A stretch of 23,223 nucleotides of DNA, from the NCBI GenBank assembly GCA_038209555.1, contig JBBQXP010000036.1:1-23223 (forward strand). The letters run 5' to 3'. The stretch comes from DASQGA01 sp038209555. GTDB lineage: Bacteria > Actinomycetota > Thermoleophilia > Gaiellales > Gaiellaceae. Numbering within the stretch: the stretch's first letter is position 1; each line of letters opens with the position of its first letter. The notes below the pieces were generated by a model. It saw only the letters and a program-made list of their open reading frames with translations, had not been told where the DNA came from and did no database searches. The position numbers and the translations under genes are program-made. Positions 8,393 to 15,199 of the stretch are shown here, one piece after another.

Positions 8393-8482
8393 CGAAACAT
8401 CCTTCGGATCGGGGCGGGCCGCACCACCTTGTGTACGTATCTGCACCGATCCTGGCCGAGCGGCGCCTCTCGCGCATCCCCC

Positions 8483-8519
8483 AAAAATGCGAGAAGGGGC
8501 GCGCCTACGCCCCTTCTCG
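8483..8519 (-). terminator. Intrinsic terminator of the histidine kinase/response regulator operon
   Basis: A perfect 12-bp stem, CGAGAAGGGGCG (8490-8501) with CGCCCCTTCTCG (8508-8519), has a 6-nt loop. On the minus strand it is followed by a run of five T (8487-8483). It lies 97 nt after the response regulator stop, so it should end the leftward two-component transcript before the small membrane protein gene. Confidence 0.85.
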
Positions 8520-8615
8520 AGCCAATGACTGCCCCCCACACCAGATCGGTGGAGTTCCTGAACTCAGTATCGCCACTGCCGCCCGCGTTGCATAGGGCTG
8601 GACCGTTGAACTTCC

Positions 8616-9260
8616 TCAACGCTCGTCGAGGAGGCGGACAGCCGCATTGCGGTCCGGAACCCGGAGCTTCTTGAGGATCGCAGAAACGTGGGAGCGTACG
8701 GTGACGTCCGCGATGAAAAGGCGCTTTGCGATCTCGGCCGTCGAAAGGCCCTCACGCAGGAGCTCCAGCACCTCCCATTCCCGCTGGCGCAGCTCCACCG
8801 CGGGCTGGTGAGCGAGAACGACCCGCTTTCGGCGCCCGCGCTCGCGGAACTCGTCGATCAGCCGAGTGACGAGGTTAGCGGGCAAAGGAGCTTCACCTGC
8901 GAGCGCACCTCTGAGAGCGGCCGGAAGCTCGGAGCGCTCGACGTCCTTCAGGAGGTACCCGCATGCCCCGGCACGAAGTGCGTCGAAGAGGTCCGCGTCG
9001 TCGCGGGATGCCGTCAGCATCACAATTGCGGTTCCCGGCAGCGCGCTCGAGATCTCGGCTGCCGCGGCGATGCCACTCCCCGGCATCCGGATGTCGAGGA
9101 GGCAGACGTCAGGCTGTTCGGCCAGGGCGGCTTCCACGGCCGCTTTCCCGTTGCCGACTTCCGCGCAGACTACGAAGCCGTCGCTCTCGAGCACGTCGCG
9201 GACGCCCGCGCGGGTCTGCGGATGATCGTCGGCGATCAGGATCCGGACGGGATCGCTCAT
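8616..9260 (-). CDS. NarL/FixJ-family response regulator
   Basis: This is a 214-residue DNA-binding response regulator. The receiver domain (residues 5-120) has the acidic pair Asp11-Asp12, phospho-acceptor Asp56 in LLDIRMPG and Lys105 in YLLKD. The output domain (about 153-212) is a LuxR-type helix-turn-helix: LRQREWEVLELLREGLS then TAEIAKRLFIADVTVRSHV. The ATG at 9260 was chosen because MSDPVRILIADDHP is the normal receiver N-terminus; the longer open frame upstream is not receiver-like. It follows its probable kinase by 91 nt in the same direction and is terminated by the hairpin at 8483-8519. Target genes are unknown. Confidence 0.93.
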   Translation of the reverse strand: MSDPVRILIADDHPQTRAGVRDVLESDGFVVCAEVGNGKAAVEAALAEQPDVCLLDIRMPGSGIAAAAEISSALPGTAIVMLTASRDDADLFDALRAGACGYLLKDVERSELPAALRGALAGEAPLPANLVTRLIDEFRERGRRKRVVLAHQPAVELRQREWEVLELLREGLSTAEIAKRLFIADVTVRSHVSAILKKLRVPDRNAAVRLLDER

Positions 9261-9351
9261 AGGCCGATGTCCCACCTCTGAGCGTGAGGAGGGGGTGTGG
9301 GGGAACCGGAAGGTTCCTGCACCGGGTCGAAGAAAGCGAATCGAGGAACGC

Positions 9352-10740
9352 TCATGGCAGGACAACCTCGATCGCGGTTCCGGCCCCGGGCTCCGACGAG
9401 AGTGTGAAGACGCCGCCGAGGGCCTCTGCCCGCTCGCGCATGCCGATGATCCCGAAGCCGCCGCCACGGGGCGCCTCGGAGTCGAAGCCATGGCCGTCGT
9501 CTGCGACAACCAGCCGCAGCCCGTTGCCGTTCTCGAGCTCGACCCGAACCTCGCTCGCACCGCCGTGCCGGGCCGCGTTCGTCACAGCCTCGCGAACGAT
9601 CCGTATGAGAGCCTCACGCGTGTCCGCCGTCGCCTCCAGATCGGACGCGACCGCGAAACGGAGCTGCGTGCCAACGCGGTGCGCGACCTCCTCGGCTGCC
9701 TGGACCAGGGCAACGTCGAGTGGCTCGTCAACCGGCCGCGTGAGGGCGGCGATCGCACGTCGCGACTCGTCGAGCGCGCGCTCCCCCGCTGCGCGGGCGG
9801 GCCCGGAGGTCTCGGCGACCACGAAAGCAAGCTCCTGGGCGAGCCCGTCGTGGAGCTCCCGCGCAATCCGCCGGCGCTCCTCGAGCACTGCCACCTGTGC
9901 GAGCCGGTGCCAGTAGGTCTGGATCTCGCGGCCAGTTCCGACGAGGACGAGCAGGTAGAAGCCGAGACGGAGGAAGTCGCCGGTGTAGACCCAGTCGGAG
10001 TAGAGGGAAGGGAAAAAGAGGTAGTTCAGATGCGCGAAGGCCGCGAGGGTCGCGCCCGTCCCGAACCACTGCATGAGCTCGTCGCCGGTCCGCTCCGCGC
10101 GCCGGAGGAAGCCCACGGCTGCGACCGCGAGGAGGAGCGTGGCGAGGAGCTGCACGGTCAGGACGATCGGGTGTCCGACGAAGAGCGGCCGGTCAGACGC
10201 CTCCGGGGAAAGCCAGGAGGGGAAGCCGAGAGAGAATCCGAGCCCGAAGAGGGCCACGGCTGCGGCCGTGCCGACCAGGGCCCAGACACATGCCGTCAGT
10301 CCGAGCGAGAGGCTGCGGACCGGCATGCGCAACCGGCGGCGGCTTGCGAAGGCGGCGGCTGCAAACGTCCCGGTGCCGAGCAGCGTTCCCACCAGCGAGG
10401 TCCAAATCGGAAATGCGGTCAAGTAGACATCTGGGAGGGCAGCCGGAAGCGCGAGGAAGAAGAGGTCCGTGAAGGCGAAGAGGGCCAGAGCACAAACGAG
10501 CACGAGATCCGAGACGAGCGAGCTCTCCCGAAAGCGCCCGAGCACGAGGTAGGCGGCGAGGAGCGCGATGAGCGCATTCGTCGTCTCGATCGCGACATGC
10601 AGCGACGGGCTCCGATAGGCCCACGCGGCCGCAGGGAAGAGAAATGCGAGCAGGCTGATGAGACCGGCTCCGCCGGCCGCTGCGACCAGGGAGAAACGGG
10701 GGCGCCAGCGCACGACATAGAAGTCGGCAACCGGCGGCAT
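9352..10740 (-). CDS. Membrane sensor histidine kinase (HisKA_3 type)
   Basis: This 462-residue kinase is the likely partner of the downstream regulator. About eight hydrophobic segments fill residues 15-268, resembling multi-helix membrane sensor modules, with no large extracellular domain, so the signal may be membrane-borne or small. The dimerisation/phospho-acceptor motif is ERRRIARELHDGLAQEL with His297. The HATPase_c domain has the N box REAVTNAARH (Asn388), DDGHGFD (414-420) and GGGFGIIGMRERA (426-438). A perfect AAGGAGG sits directly against the ATG with no spacer, which is unusual. The next in-frame start is a GTG nine codons on. A 113-nt gap separates it from the VOC gene upstream. 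Confidence 0.93.
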   Translation of the reverse strand: MPPVADFYVVRWRPRFSLVAAAGGAGLISLLAFLFPAAAWAYRSPSLHVAIETTNALIALLAAYLVLGRFRESSLVSDLVLVCALALFAFTDLFFLALPAALPDVYLTAFPIWTSLVGTLLGTGTFAAAAFASRRRLRMPVRSLSLGLTACVWALVGTAAAVALFGLGFSLGFPSWLSPEASDRPLFVGHPIVLTVQLLATLLLAVAAVGFLRRAERTGDELMQWFGTGATLAAFAHLNYLFFPSLYSDWVYTGDFLRLGFYLLVLVGTGREIQTYWHRLAQVAVLEERRRIARELHDGLAQELAFVVAETSGPARAAGERALDESRRAIAALTRPVDEPLDVALVQAAEEVAHRVGTQLRFAVASDLEATADTREALIRIVREAVTNAARHGGASEVRVELENGNGLRLVVADDGHGFDSEAPRGGGFGIIGMRERAEALGGVFTLSSEPGAGTAIEVVLP

Positions 10741-10853
10741 CCTCCTTAGCGCCGCGGGCCGAAAACCGAGGCGCGGTGAGCTTCCGGTTCGCGCCGCCGG
10801 AACTTGCGCACGCTTGATCCAGCCGTCGTTTGACCCCAGCTGAACCCTGTGGG

Positions 10854-11582
10854 CTAGCCCCGATTGTGGTTTACGACCTCGATGTTGTTTCCGTCAGGAT
10901 CGAGAACGAAGGCACCGTAGTAGCCCTGGTGGTAAACGGGCCTCTCGCCGGGAGCCCCATTGTCCTCATAGCCCGCTTGAGTGGCTACCCGGTGGAACTC
11001 GTCGACGGTCGCATTCTCCCTGGCCGGAAACGCCAGGTGGAGGTGCTCGGTCGGCGTGCCGAGGACGACGGAGAACGAGCCGCTCACGCTGACGAACTGC
11101 GTGCGCTCGGGGGAGTCCAGCTTCACGCGGAAGCCCGTCTGCTCCGCGACCGTTTCGTAGAACCGCTTTGACGCCGCTACGTCCGTGACGCGGATCCAGA
11201 GGTGGTCGACGCGGCTCCCACGGTGTACCGCTCCGTGGTGCACGGCCTCAGCGCTGTTCCCGTCCGGGTCGAGCAGGAAAGAGCCGTAGTAGTCGTCGCG
11301 GTACTGTGGCCGCGGCCCTGGCGGACCGTCGTCGCGATAACCGGCCTCAGTCCCCACGCGCCAGAACTCGTCTACGTGAGCACGCGAAGGGGCCACGAAG
11401 CCTACGTGGAGGCCGCGGGTAGGAGGCTTCTCGTCGCTCGCCGGCGAGAGCGAGAACTCATCCCACTCGACCAGCCCATTGTCCGAATACGTCTTCTCGA
11501 TCCCGAGCGTGCGCAGGACAGTGTCGTAGAAGCGCTGCGACGACTCGCGGTCTGCCGCCCTCATCGTCACGTGGTCGAACAC
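10854..11582 (-). CDS. Tandem VOC (glyoxalase/bleomycin-resistance fold) protein
   Basis: This 242-residue protein consists of two similar VOC modules, about 1-120 and 123-242. Equivalent segments are FDHVTMRA and VDHLWIRV, RGLHVGFVA and EHLHLAFPA, VDEFWRVGTEAGY and VDEFHRVATQAGY, and LDPDGNSAEAV and LDPDGNNIEVV. These place His and Glu residues at metal-binding positions in both modules, so it could be a metal-dependent lyase, dioxygenase or resistance protein; the substrate cannot be told. GTG at 11582 was chosen because FDHVTMR begins the fold; the frame stays open upstream, but that part is not VOC-like. It is divergent from the small ABM-like gene. Confidence 0.88.
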   Translation of the reverse strand: MFDHVTMRAADRESSQRFYDTVLRTLGIEKTYSDNGLVEWDEFSLSPASDEKPPTRGLHVGFVAPSRAHVDEFWRVGTEAGYRDDGPPGPRPQYRDDYYGSFLLDPDGNSAEAVHHGAVHRGSRVDHLWIRVTDVAASKRFYETVAEQTGFRVKLDSPERTQFVSVSGSFSVVLGTPTEHLHLAFPARENATVDEFHRVATQAGYEDNGAPGERPVYHQGYYGAFVLDPDGNNIEVVNHNRG

Positions 11583-11650
11583 GTGGCCTTCATCCCCGCT
11601 GAGGGCCAATCCAACGCTTCTATTGCCGGCGATGCGAGTGAGAGCCGGCC

Positions 11651-11678
11651 GCCTGCTCGATCGACTTCTGGAGCAGGC
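11651..11678. repeat. 8-bp perfect inverted repeat in the VOC/ABM-like divergent region
   Basis: GCCTGCTC (11651-11658) pairs perfectly with GAGCAGGC (11671-11678) across a 12-nt loop, about 70 nt upstream of the VOC start. There is no adjacent T-run, so it is more likely a 5'-leader structure or operator than a terminator. Nothing else clear is seen in the 283-bp gap (11583-11865) apart from the promoter-like hexamer of the plus-strand gene. Confidence 0.35.
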
Positions 11679-11840
11679 ATGCGCCTTTGCTGAGGTTGCG
11701 ATCCCGAATCCGACAGCGGGCACGAATCGCTGCTACGTTGGACACAGCGCGTCGGGCTCTAGCGTTGGAAGCCGCCGAGGCTCCGTCTATCACACCTGGC
11801 CCTGAGCGCAGCAGGAGTTCGTTCGGACTTTCCTGCCCTG

Positions 11841-11846
11841 TAAGAT
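11841..11846 (+). promoter_or_regulatory. Putative -10 element of the ABM-like gene
   Basis: TAAGAT lies 19 nt before the ATG at 11866, and a Shine-Dalgarno AGAAGGAG (11852-11859) sits in between, so this gene would have a short ordinary leader. The possible -35 (TTCGTT, 17-bp spacer) is weak. Confidence 0.4.
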
Positions 11847-11865
11847 CCAACAGAAGGAGCATCAC

Positions 11866-12174
11866 ATGCATGCGACCATTCGCCGTTATGACGGTGTGGA
11901 CCAGAATCGTACGGTCGAGCTGACCGACAAGGTCAACGAGACCCTCGTCCCGAAGCTGAGCAAGCTGCAGGGCTTCAAGGGCTACTACCTGATCGAGGCC
12001 GACAACGGTGTCATCAGCTCACTCGGACTCTTCGAGACTCCCGAGCAGGCCGACGAGTCGACAAAGCTCGCCGCCAGCTGGATTCGCGACGAGAGGCTCG
12101 AGACCGCGTTTCCGAACCCGCCTAAGATCACGAGCGGCAAGGTCATGACGCACAAGAACGGCGTCACCTCCTAG
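11866..12174 (+). CDS. Small dimeric alpha/beta-barrel (ABM-like) protein
   Basis: This 102-residue soluble protein reads as a ferredoxin-like dimeric alpha/beta barrel of the antibiotic-biosynthesis-monooxygenase/YdhR kind. The first strand is MHATIRRYDGVD, a helix carries LTDKVNETLVPKLSKLQGF, and strands GYYLIEADNGVISSLGLFET precede a helix with PEQADESTKLAASWIRD. Members include cofactor-free monooxygenases, haem-degrading enzymes and stress-response proteins; no catalytic residues single one out. The start is well supported by AGAAGGAG 6 nt upstream. It is a single-gene unit with its own promoter-like hexamer and a terminator hairpin 26 nt after the stop. Confidence 0.85.
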   Translation: MHATIRRYDGVDQNRTVELTDKVNETLVPKLSKLQGFKGYYLIEADNGVISSLGLFETPEQADESTKLAASWIRDERLETAFPNPPKITSGKVMTHKNGVTS

Positions 12175-12199
12175 TTCTACCTGCCGTAACTCACTCGTC

Positions 12200-12225
12200 G
12201 GGAGGGCCGCATTTCGGGCCCTCCC
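12200..12225 (+). terminator. Intrinsic terminator of the ABM-like gene
   Basis: GGGAGGGCC (12200-12208) pairs perfectly with GGCCCTCCC (12217-12225) across an 8-nt loop, 26 nt after the stop. Only a weak T-rich tail (TTCGTGT) follows. Confidence 0.65.
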
Positions 12226-13061
12226 TTCGTGTGACCCACGCCAGGCGCGTGCTGGCCTCAACCGGCCGAGCGTCGCTTCGATTACACCGCCGGGCGCCCG
12301 CTCACGGCGCGGCGGGCCATTTGGATGCGGGGATCTAGTCGCCGCCCTGCGCGGCGCGCTGCCTCGCTTGCCTTAGGAAGCGGCGAGCTCAGCTTTCACG
12401 GCGCGTCTCATAGTCTCGAACTGGGTCACGGGGGGATACGGCATCAGAACCCCTTCTTTTCCTAGTTCCATGAAAACGTCAAGTCCCCCGGGCGCCCATA
12501 CGGGTTTCTGCCGTCTGGTAGTGCGGCTAGCAGGTTTCTTGTCGCGGACCAGCACCGCGATCGCTCGGGCGGGGCTCGGCGTGCGGCTGCTGCGGCCTTG
12601 ACGGCCGACCGTTTCTGACGACAGTGAGAGATACGCGCTTCGTCTGCGGCAACTCGCGGGGCGTGACAGCGGCAGTGACAGTCGAAGTAAGCGATCCAAC
12701 CCTGATTACGACTTGATGGCCTCCCCGCGGCCATCACCATGCATCGCGTTCGCATCAGGGCGAAGGCCCCGCTGGTTCGCGTCGGATGGCCCCTGCGTGA
12801 CGCCGACGCCGAGCGGAAGGTCGATGTGTGTTTGCGCGTCTGGGGTGGCAGACACCGCGGGGCCTGGGCGATTCGCGCGGGCTGAGGGGCGGGGAGGCGG
12901 CGGAACGACCGGGCTCAGCGGCGGGCCTGGACGGGACGATCGCCTCCCTGCTCGTCTGCATTAAAACCCGGCTGGCCGGGTGCCGCCGTGCAGCCATCGT
13001 CGCCTCTGGCGTCCGAGGACTGCGAGCACCAACGTCGAAGGGCGTCGTCCGGGGAAGGTTT

Positions 13062-13114
13062 CCGGGGCCGCATCGTGCCTTGCCGCAGAGCGTCGGTGCG
13101 GCCCCGGTTTATTT
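13062..13114 (+). terminator. Terminator-like long hairpin
   Basis: CCGGGGCCGCA (13062-13072) pairs perfectly over 11 bp with TGCGGCCCCGG (13097-13107), with a 24-nt loop. TTTATTT (13108-13114) follows directly on the plus strand. That resembles an intrinsic terminator for plus-strand transcription, although the loop is long and no clear gene precedes it. The minus-strand side lacks a T-run. Confidence 0.45.
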
Positions 13115-13213
13115 CGCCGGGGCACTGGGTTTGAACGCAAACGGCGCAGGCTTCGCGGAGTGTTCGACCTCGAGGCCGAGCCCCGGCTCACCGCCGACCA
13201 AGCAGCTCGGATG

Positions 13214-13253
13214 GAACCTCGTCGAACCTCTCCAGGTTTTGTAAGGGTTTTGT
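13214..13253. repeat. Phased short direct repeats (possible regulator-binding cluster)
   Basis: GAACCTC occurs at 13214-13220 and 13224-13230, 10 bp apart. GGTTTTGT then occurs at 13235-13242 and 13246-13253, 11 bp apart. Two adjacent pairs at about one helical turn resemble tandem binding sites for a dimeric regulator of the OmpR/PhoB kind. No gene start is obviously served by it. Confidence 0.35.
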
Positions 13254-13556
13254 GAGAACCGTCAGGTTGTTCCCCCACACCAGCGAACCTTGGACGGCGG
13301 GGAGCCGGCTTCCCGAGCCGCAGAGGGGAGGCGCGTGTGTCCCGTACGCGCAATCCCGGCTTCCCGCATCCTCCCGCCGGAACGCAAGTTGAACGGGGGC
13401 CGACGGGGAGCTCTTGCGGTGGCGATCCTCCTCGCGGACCTCATGCCAGTGTTCTCTAGCGACGTCTTATACCCGGATGCGACGCTTCCTTTCGTGGCTG
13501 ACGAGCCCGGAATGGCAGCGCAATTTACCATCGCCCGCAGGCCGTTTACGTGAGCG

Positions 13557-13910
13557 TCAACCTGGGCGGGGACGCAAGCGGGGGTCGAGCTCAGTCGCGG
13601 CGAGACCTCCCTCACCGAACTTCTCTACCACCCAGTACCCGTGAAACGTCTCGAAGATCCGCTCGACGTCCTGGAAAACGTGGCTCATCCGGGGAGCAAC
13701 ACCAAAGTGCGTAGGAACCCGCCGTATCCCCTCGTAGGCGTCCAGGCTCATCATCAGGCGCTCCTTGCAGTCCTGCCGCGCGCATTCGCACGTGAAGCAC
13801 TCATCGAGATCGTCAATGTCCATGTGCTCGACCGAGTTGCTCAGGTCCCGCACCCGCTCGTTCACCTCGCGGAACACAGACTGAGTCGCCGCCGCCTTCA
13901 TCGCGTCCAT
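13557..13910 (-). CDS. Small CxxCxCx4C protein of unknown function
   Basis: This 117-residue protein begins MDAMKAAATQSVFREVNERV, with GGAGG 8 nt before the ATG as a strong Shine-Dalgarno, so the longer frame to 14015 is not used. An amphipathic helical N-terminus leads to a cysteine cluster DECFTCECARQDC (Cys38, 41, 43, 48), followed by SLDAYEGIRRVPTHFGVAP and then DVERIFETFHGYWVVEKFG. It resembles small proteins I recall from deep-branching actinobacteria with an F-x-CEC-x4-C ... EYE-x-VR-x2-P-x2-F ... YxVVEK pattern; no function is known to me. The cysteines could bind zinc or act in redox sensing. It lies 209 nt after prs in the same direction, probably with its own promoter. Confidence 0.82.
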   Translation of the reverse strand: MDAMKAAATQSVFREVNERVRDLSNSVEHMDIDDLDECFTCECARQDCKERLMMSLDAYEGIRRVPTHFGVAPRMSHVFQDVERIFETFHGYWVVEKFGEGGLAATELDPRLRPRPG

Positions 13911-14119
13911 GAGAGCTCCCTCCAACCGTTGACGTGGCGGTCGGGGAAAGCCCTGTCCCAGAGAATCGCCTCGGCCTACAATCACCGTAGCGGCTGCTGC
14001 TACTGGCCGCGGCACGAGAACGGGTGAGAAGGTCGAGCCGGATAACCGCGAGGTGGAACTCGGCGCGTTAGCAGCGTGGTAGCACCCGGCGCCGCAACCC
14101 GCATCGCTGCAGGGGATTC

Positions 14120-15199
14120 CTAGAAGAGCTGGTTCTCGCCGGCGAAGATCGCCGACACCGACTCGTCTGAAAAGACGTTCTGGATCGTCTCGGCCAGAAG
14201 CCTCGAGACCGGAACGACCCTGACATTGTCCGGCTGCTTCAGCGGGTCGATTGGAACCGTGTTGGTCACTGTGACCTCACGGAGCTCGCTGGCCTGGATC
14301 TTCTCGAACGAGTTGCCGGGAAAGAGGCCGTGGGTGGCGCAGGCGTAGACCTCGGTGGCGCCGGCTTCCTTGAGGGCCTTCGCTCCGGCGATCAGCGTGC
14401 CGCCGGTGACGATGATGTCGTCGGTCATGACCGCGATCTTGCCGTCGACGTCGCCGATTACCTGGGTCACGGCGGCCTCGTCATGCGCCGGCCGGACCTT
14501 GTTCATGATCGCGAAGGGAGATTCCGCATCGAGCATCTGATTGAACTTCCCCGCCATCTTGGCGCGGCCCGGGTCCGGCGAGACAGCCACGACGGCGCGG
14601 CCGTGGAGCCCCTTGTCCCGGTAATACTGGGAGAAGAGCGGGAGCGCGGTCATGTGGTCGACGGGGATCGTGAAGAACCCCTGAATCTGGCCCGCGTGGA
14701 GGTCCATCGTGAGAACCCGGTCGACCCCCGCGGCCTGCAGGAGCTCCGCGACCAGCTTGGCCGTGATCGGTTCGCGCGGCGAGGACTTCTTGTCCTGGCG
14801 CGAGTAGGGATACCAGGGCATGACGGCCGTGATTCGGTTCGCGGAGGCGAGCTTGGCCGCGTCGATCATGATCAGAAGCTCCATCAGATGGTCGTTCGTG
14901 AGCCCTCTCGAGGGCGACTGGACGATGAAGACGTCGGCGCCACGCACCGACTCCCCGTACCGGCAGTAGGTCTCGCCGTTCGCGAACGTCTTCAGATCAA
15001 CCTCGCCGAGCTGGATGTTCAGCATGGCGGCGATTTCACGGGCGAGGTCCGGGTTCGAGCGCCCGGAGAAGAGCATCAGCTTCCCCGAGGGGCCCCGCTC
15101 GATCCAGCGCCCTGGCTGTCCCTCCGGTTGGAGCGGCGCCTCGACCGATTCGAGGCCCGGGATCGGACGGGTCAGCTCAGTCGTTCCGCTGTCGAGCAT
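14120..15199 (-). CDS. prs: Ribose-phosphate pyrophosphokinase (PRPP synthetase)
   Basis: Prs makes PRPP from ribose 5-phosphate and ATP for nucleotide, His and Trp synthesis. The 359-residue protein has FANGE (72-76), YPYSRQDKKSSPREPITAKLVAE (ATP-binding flexible region, from about 130), DLHAGQIQGFF (166-176), SPDPGR (207-212) and the PRPP loop DDIIVTGGT (260-268). The common enzymes read DDMIDTGGT in that loop; position 5 is Val here but is variable across phosphoribosyltransferases. About 35 residues precede the usual N-terminus (LMLFSGRSNPDLA). ATG at 15199 has AGAGGGAT about 8 nt upstream and overlaps glmU by 23 nt. The glmU-prs pair is conserved in actinobacteria. Confidence 0.96.
   Translation of the reverse strand: MLDSGTTELTRPIPGLESVEAPLQPEGQPGRWIERGPSGKLMLFSGRSNPDLAREIAAMLNIQLGEVDLKTFANGETYCRYGESVRGADVFIVQSPSRGLTNDHLMELLIMIDAAKLASANRITAVMPWYPYSRQDKKSSPREPITAKLVAELLQAAGVDRVLTMDLHAGQIQGFFTIPVDHMTALPLFSQYYRDKGLHGRAVVAVSPDPGRAKMAGKFNQMLDAESPFAIMNKVRPAHDEAAVTQVIGDVDGKIAVMTDDIIVTGGTLIAGAKALKEAGATEVYACATHGLFPGNSFEKIQASELREVTVTNTVPIDPLKQPDNVRVVPVSRLLAETIQNVFSDESVSAIFAGENQLF

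Larger units (their letters stand above)
12226..13556. other. 1.3-kb segment with no convincing gene
   Basis: Open frames here (for example minus 12373-12699, plus 12828-13244, plus 13290-13553, minus 13262-13615) are rich in Arg/Ser/Pro, lack the third-position bias of real genes in this window and match no family I know. The best-looking piece is a 48-residue frame at 12739-12885 (ATG, about 80% G/C third positions), which follows a 7-bp hairpin (GATGGCC at 12715-12721, GGCCATC at 12729-12735). Other structure includes CCCGGC-tg-GCCGGG at 12967-12980, a long hairpin with a T-rich tail at 13062-13114, phased direct repeats at 13214-13253, and an 11-bp direct repeat CCGGCTTCCCG at 13305-13315 and 13356-13366. 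It may be eroded mobile DNA, a non-coding RNA locus or simply spacer. Confidence 0.55.

Noticed and set aside
12373..12699. 108-residue minus-strand frame
   Set aside because: It lacks codon bias and is Ser/Arg-rich at the N-terminus. Only the last 33 residues look protein-like and match nothing known to me.
13262..13615. Possible group II intron domain V remnant on the minus strand (reading GGRMREAG)
   Set aside because: The string recalls translated domain V sequences, but the required stem and catalytic triad do not form, and no reverse transcriptase is present.
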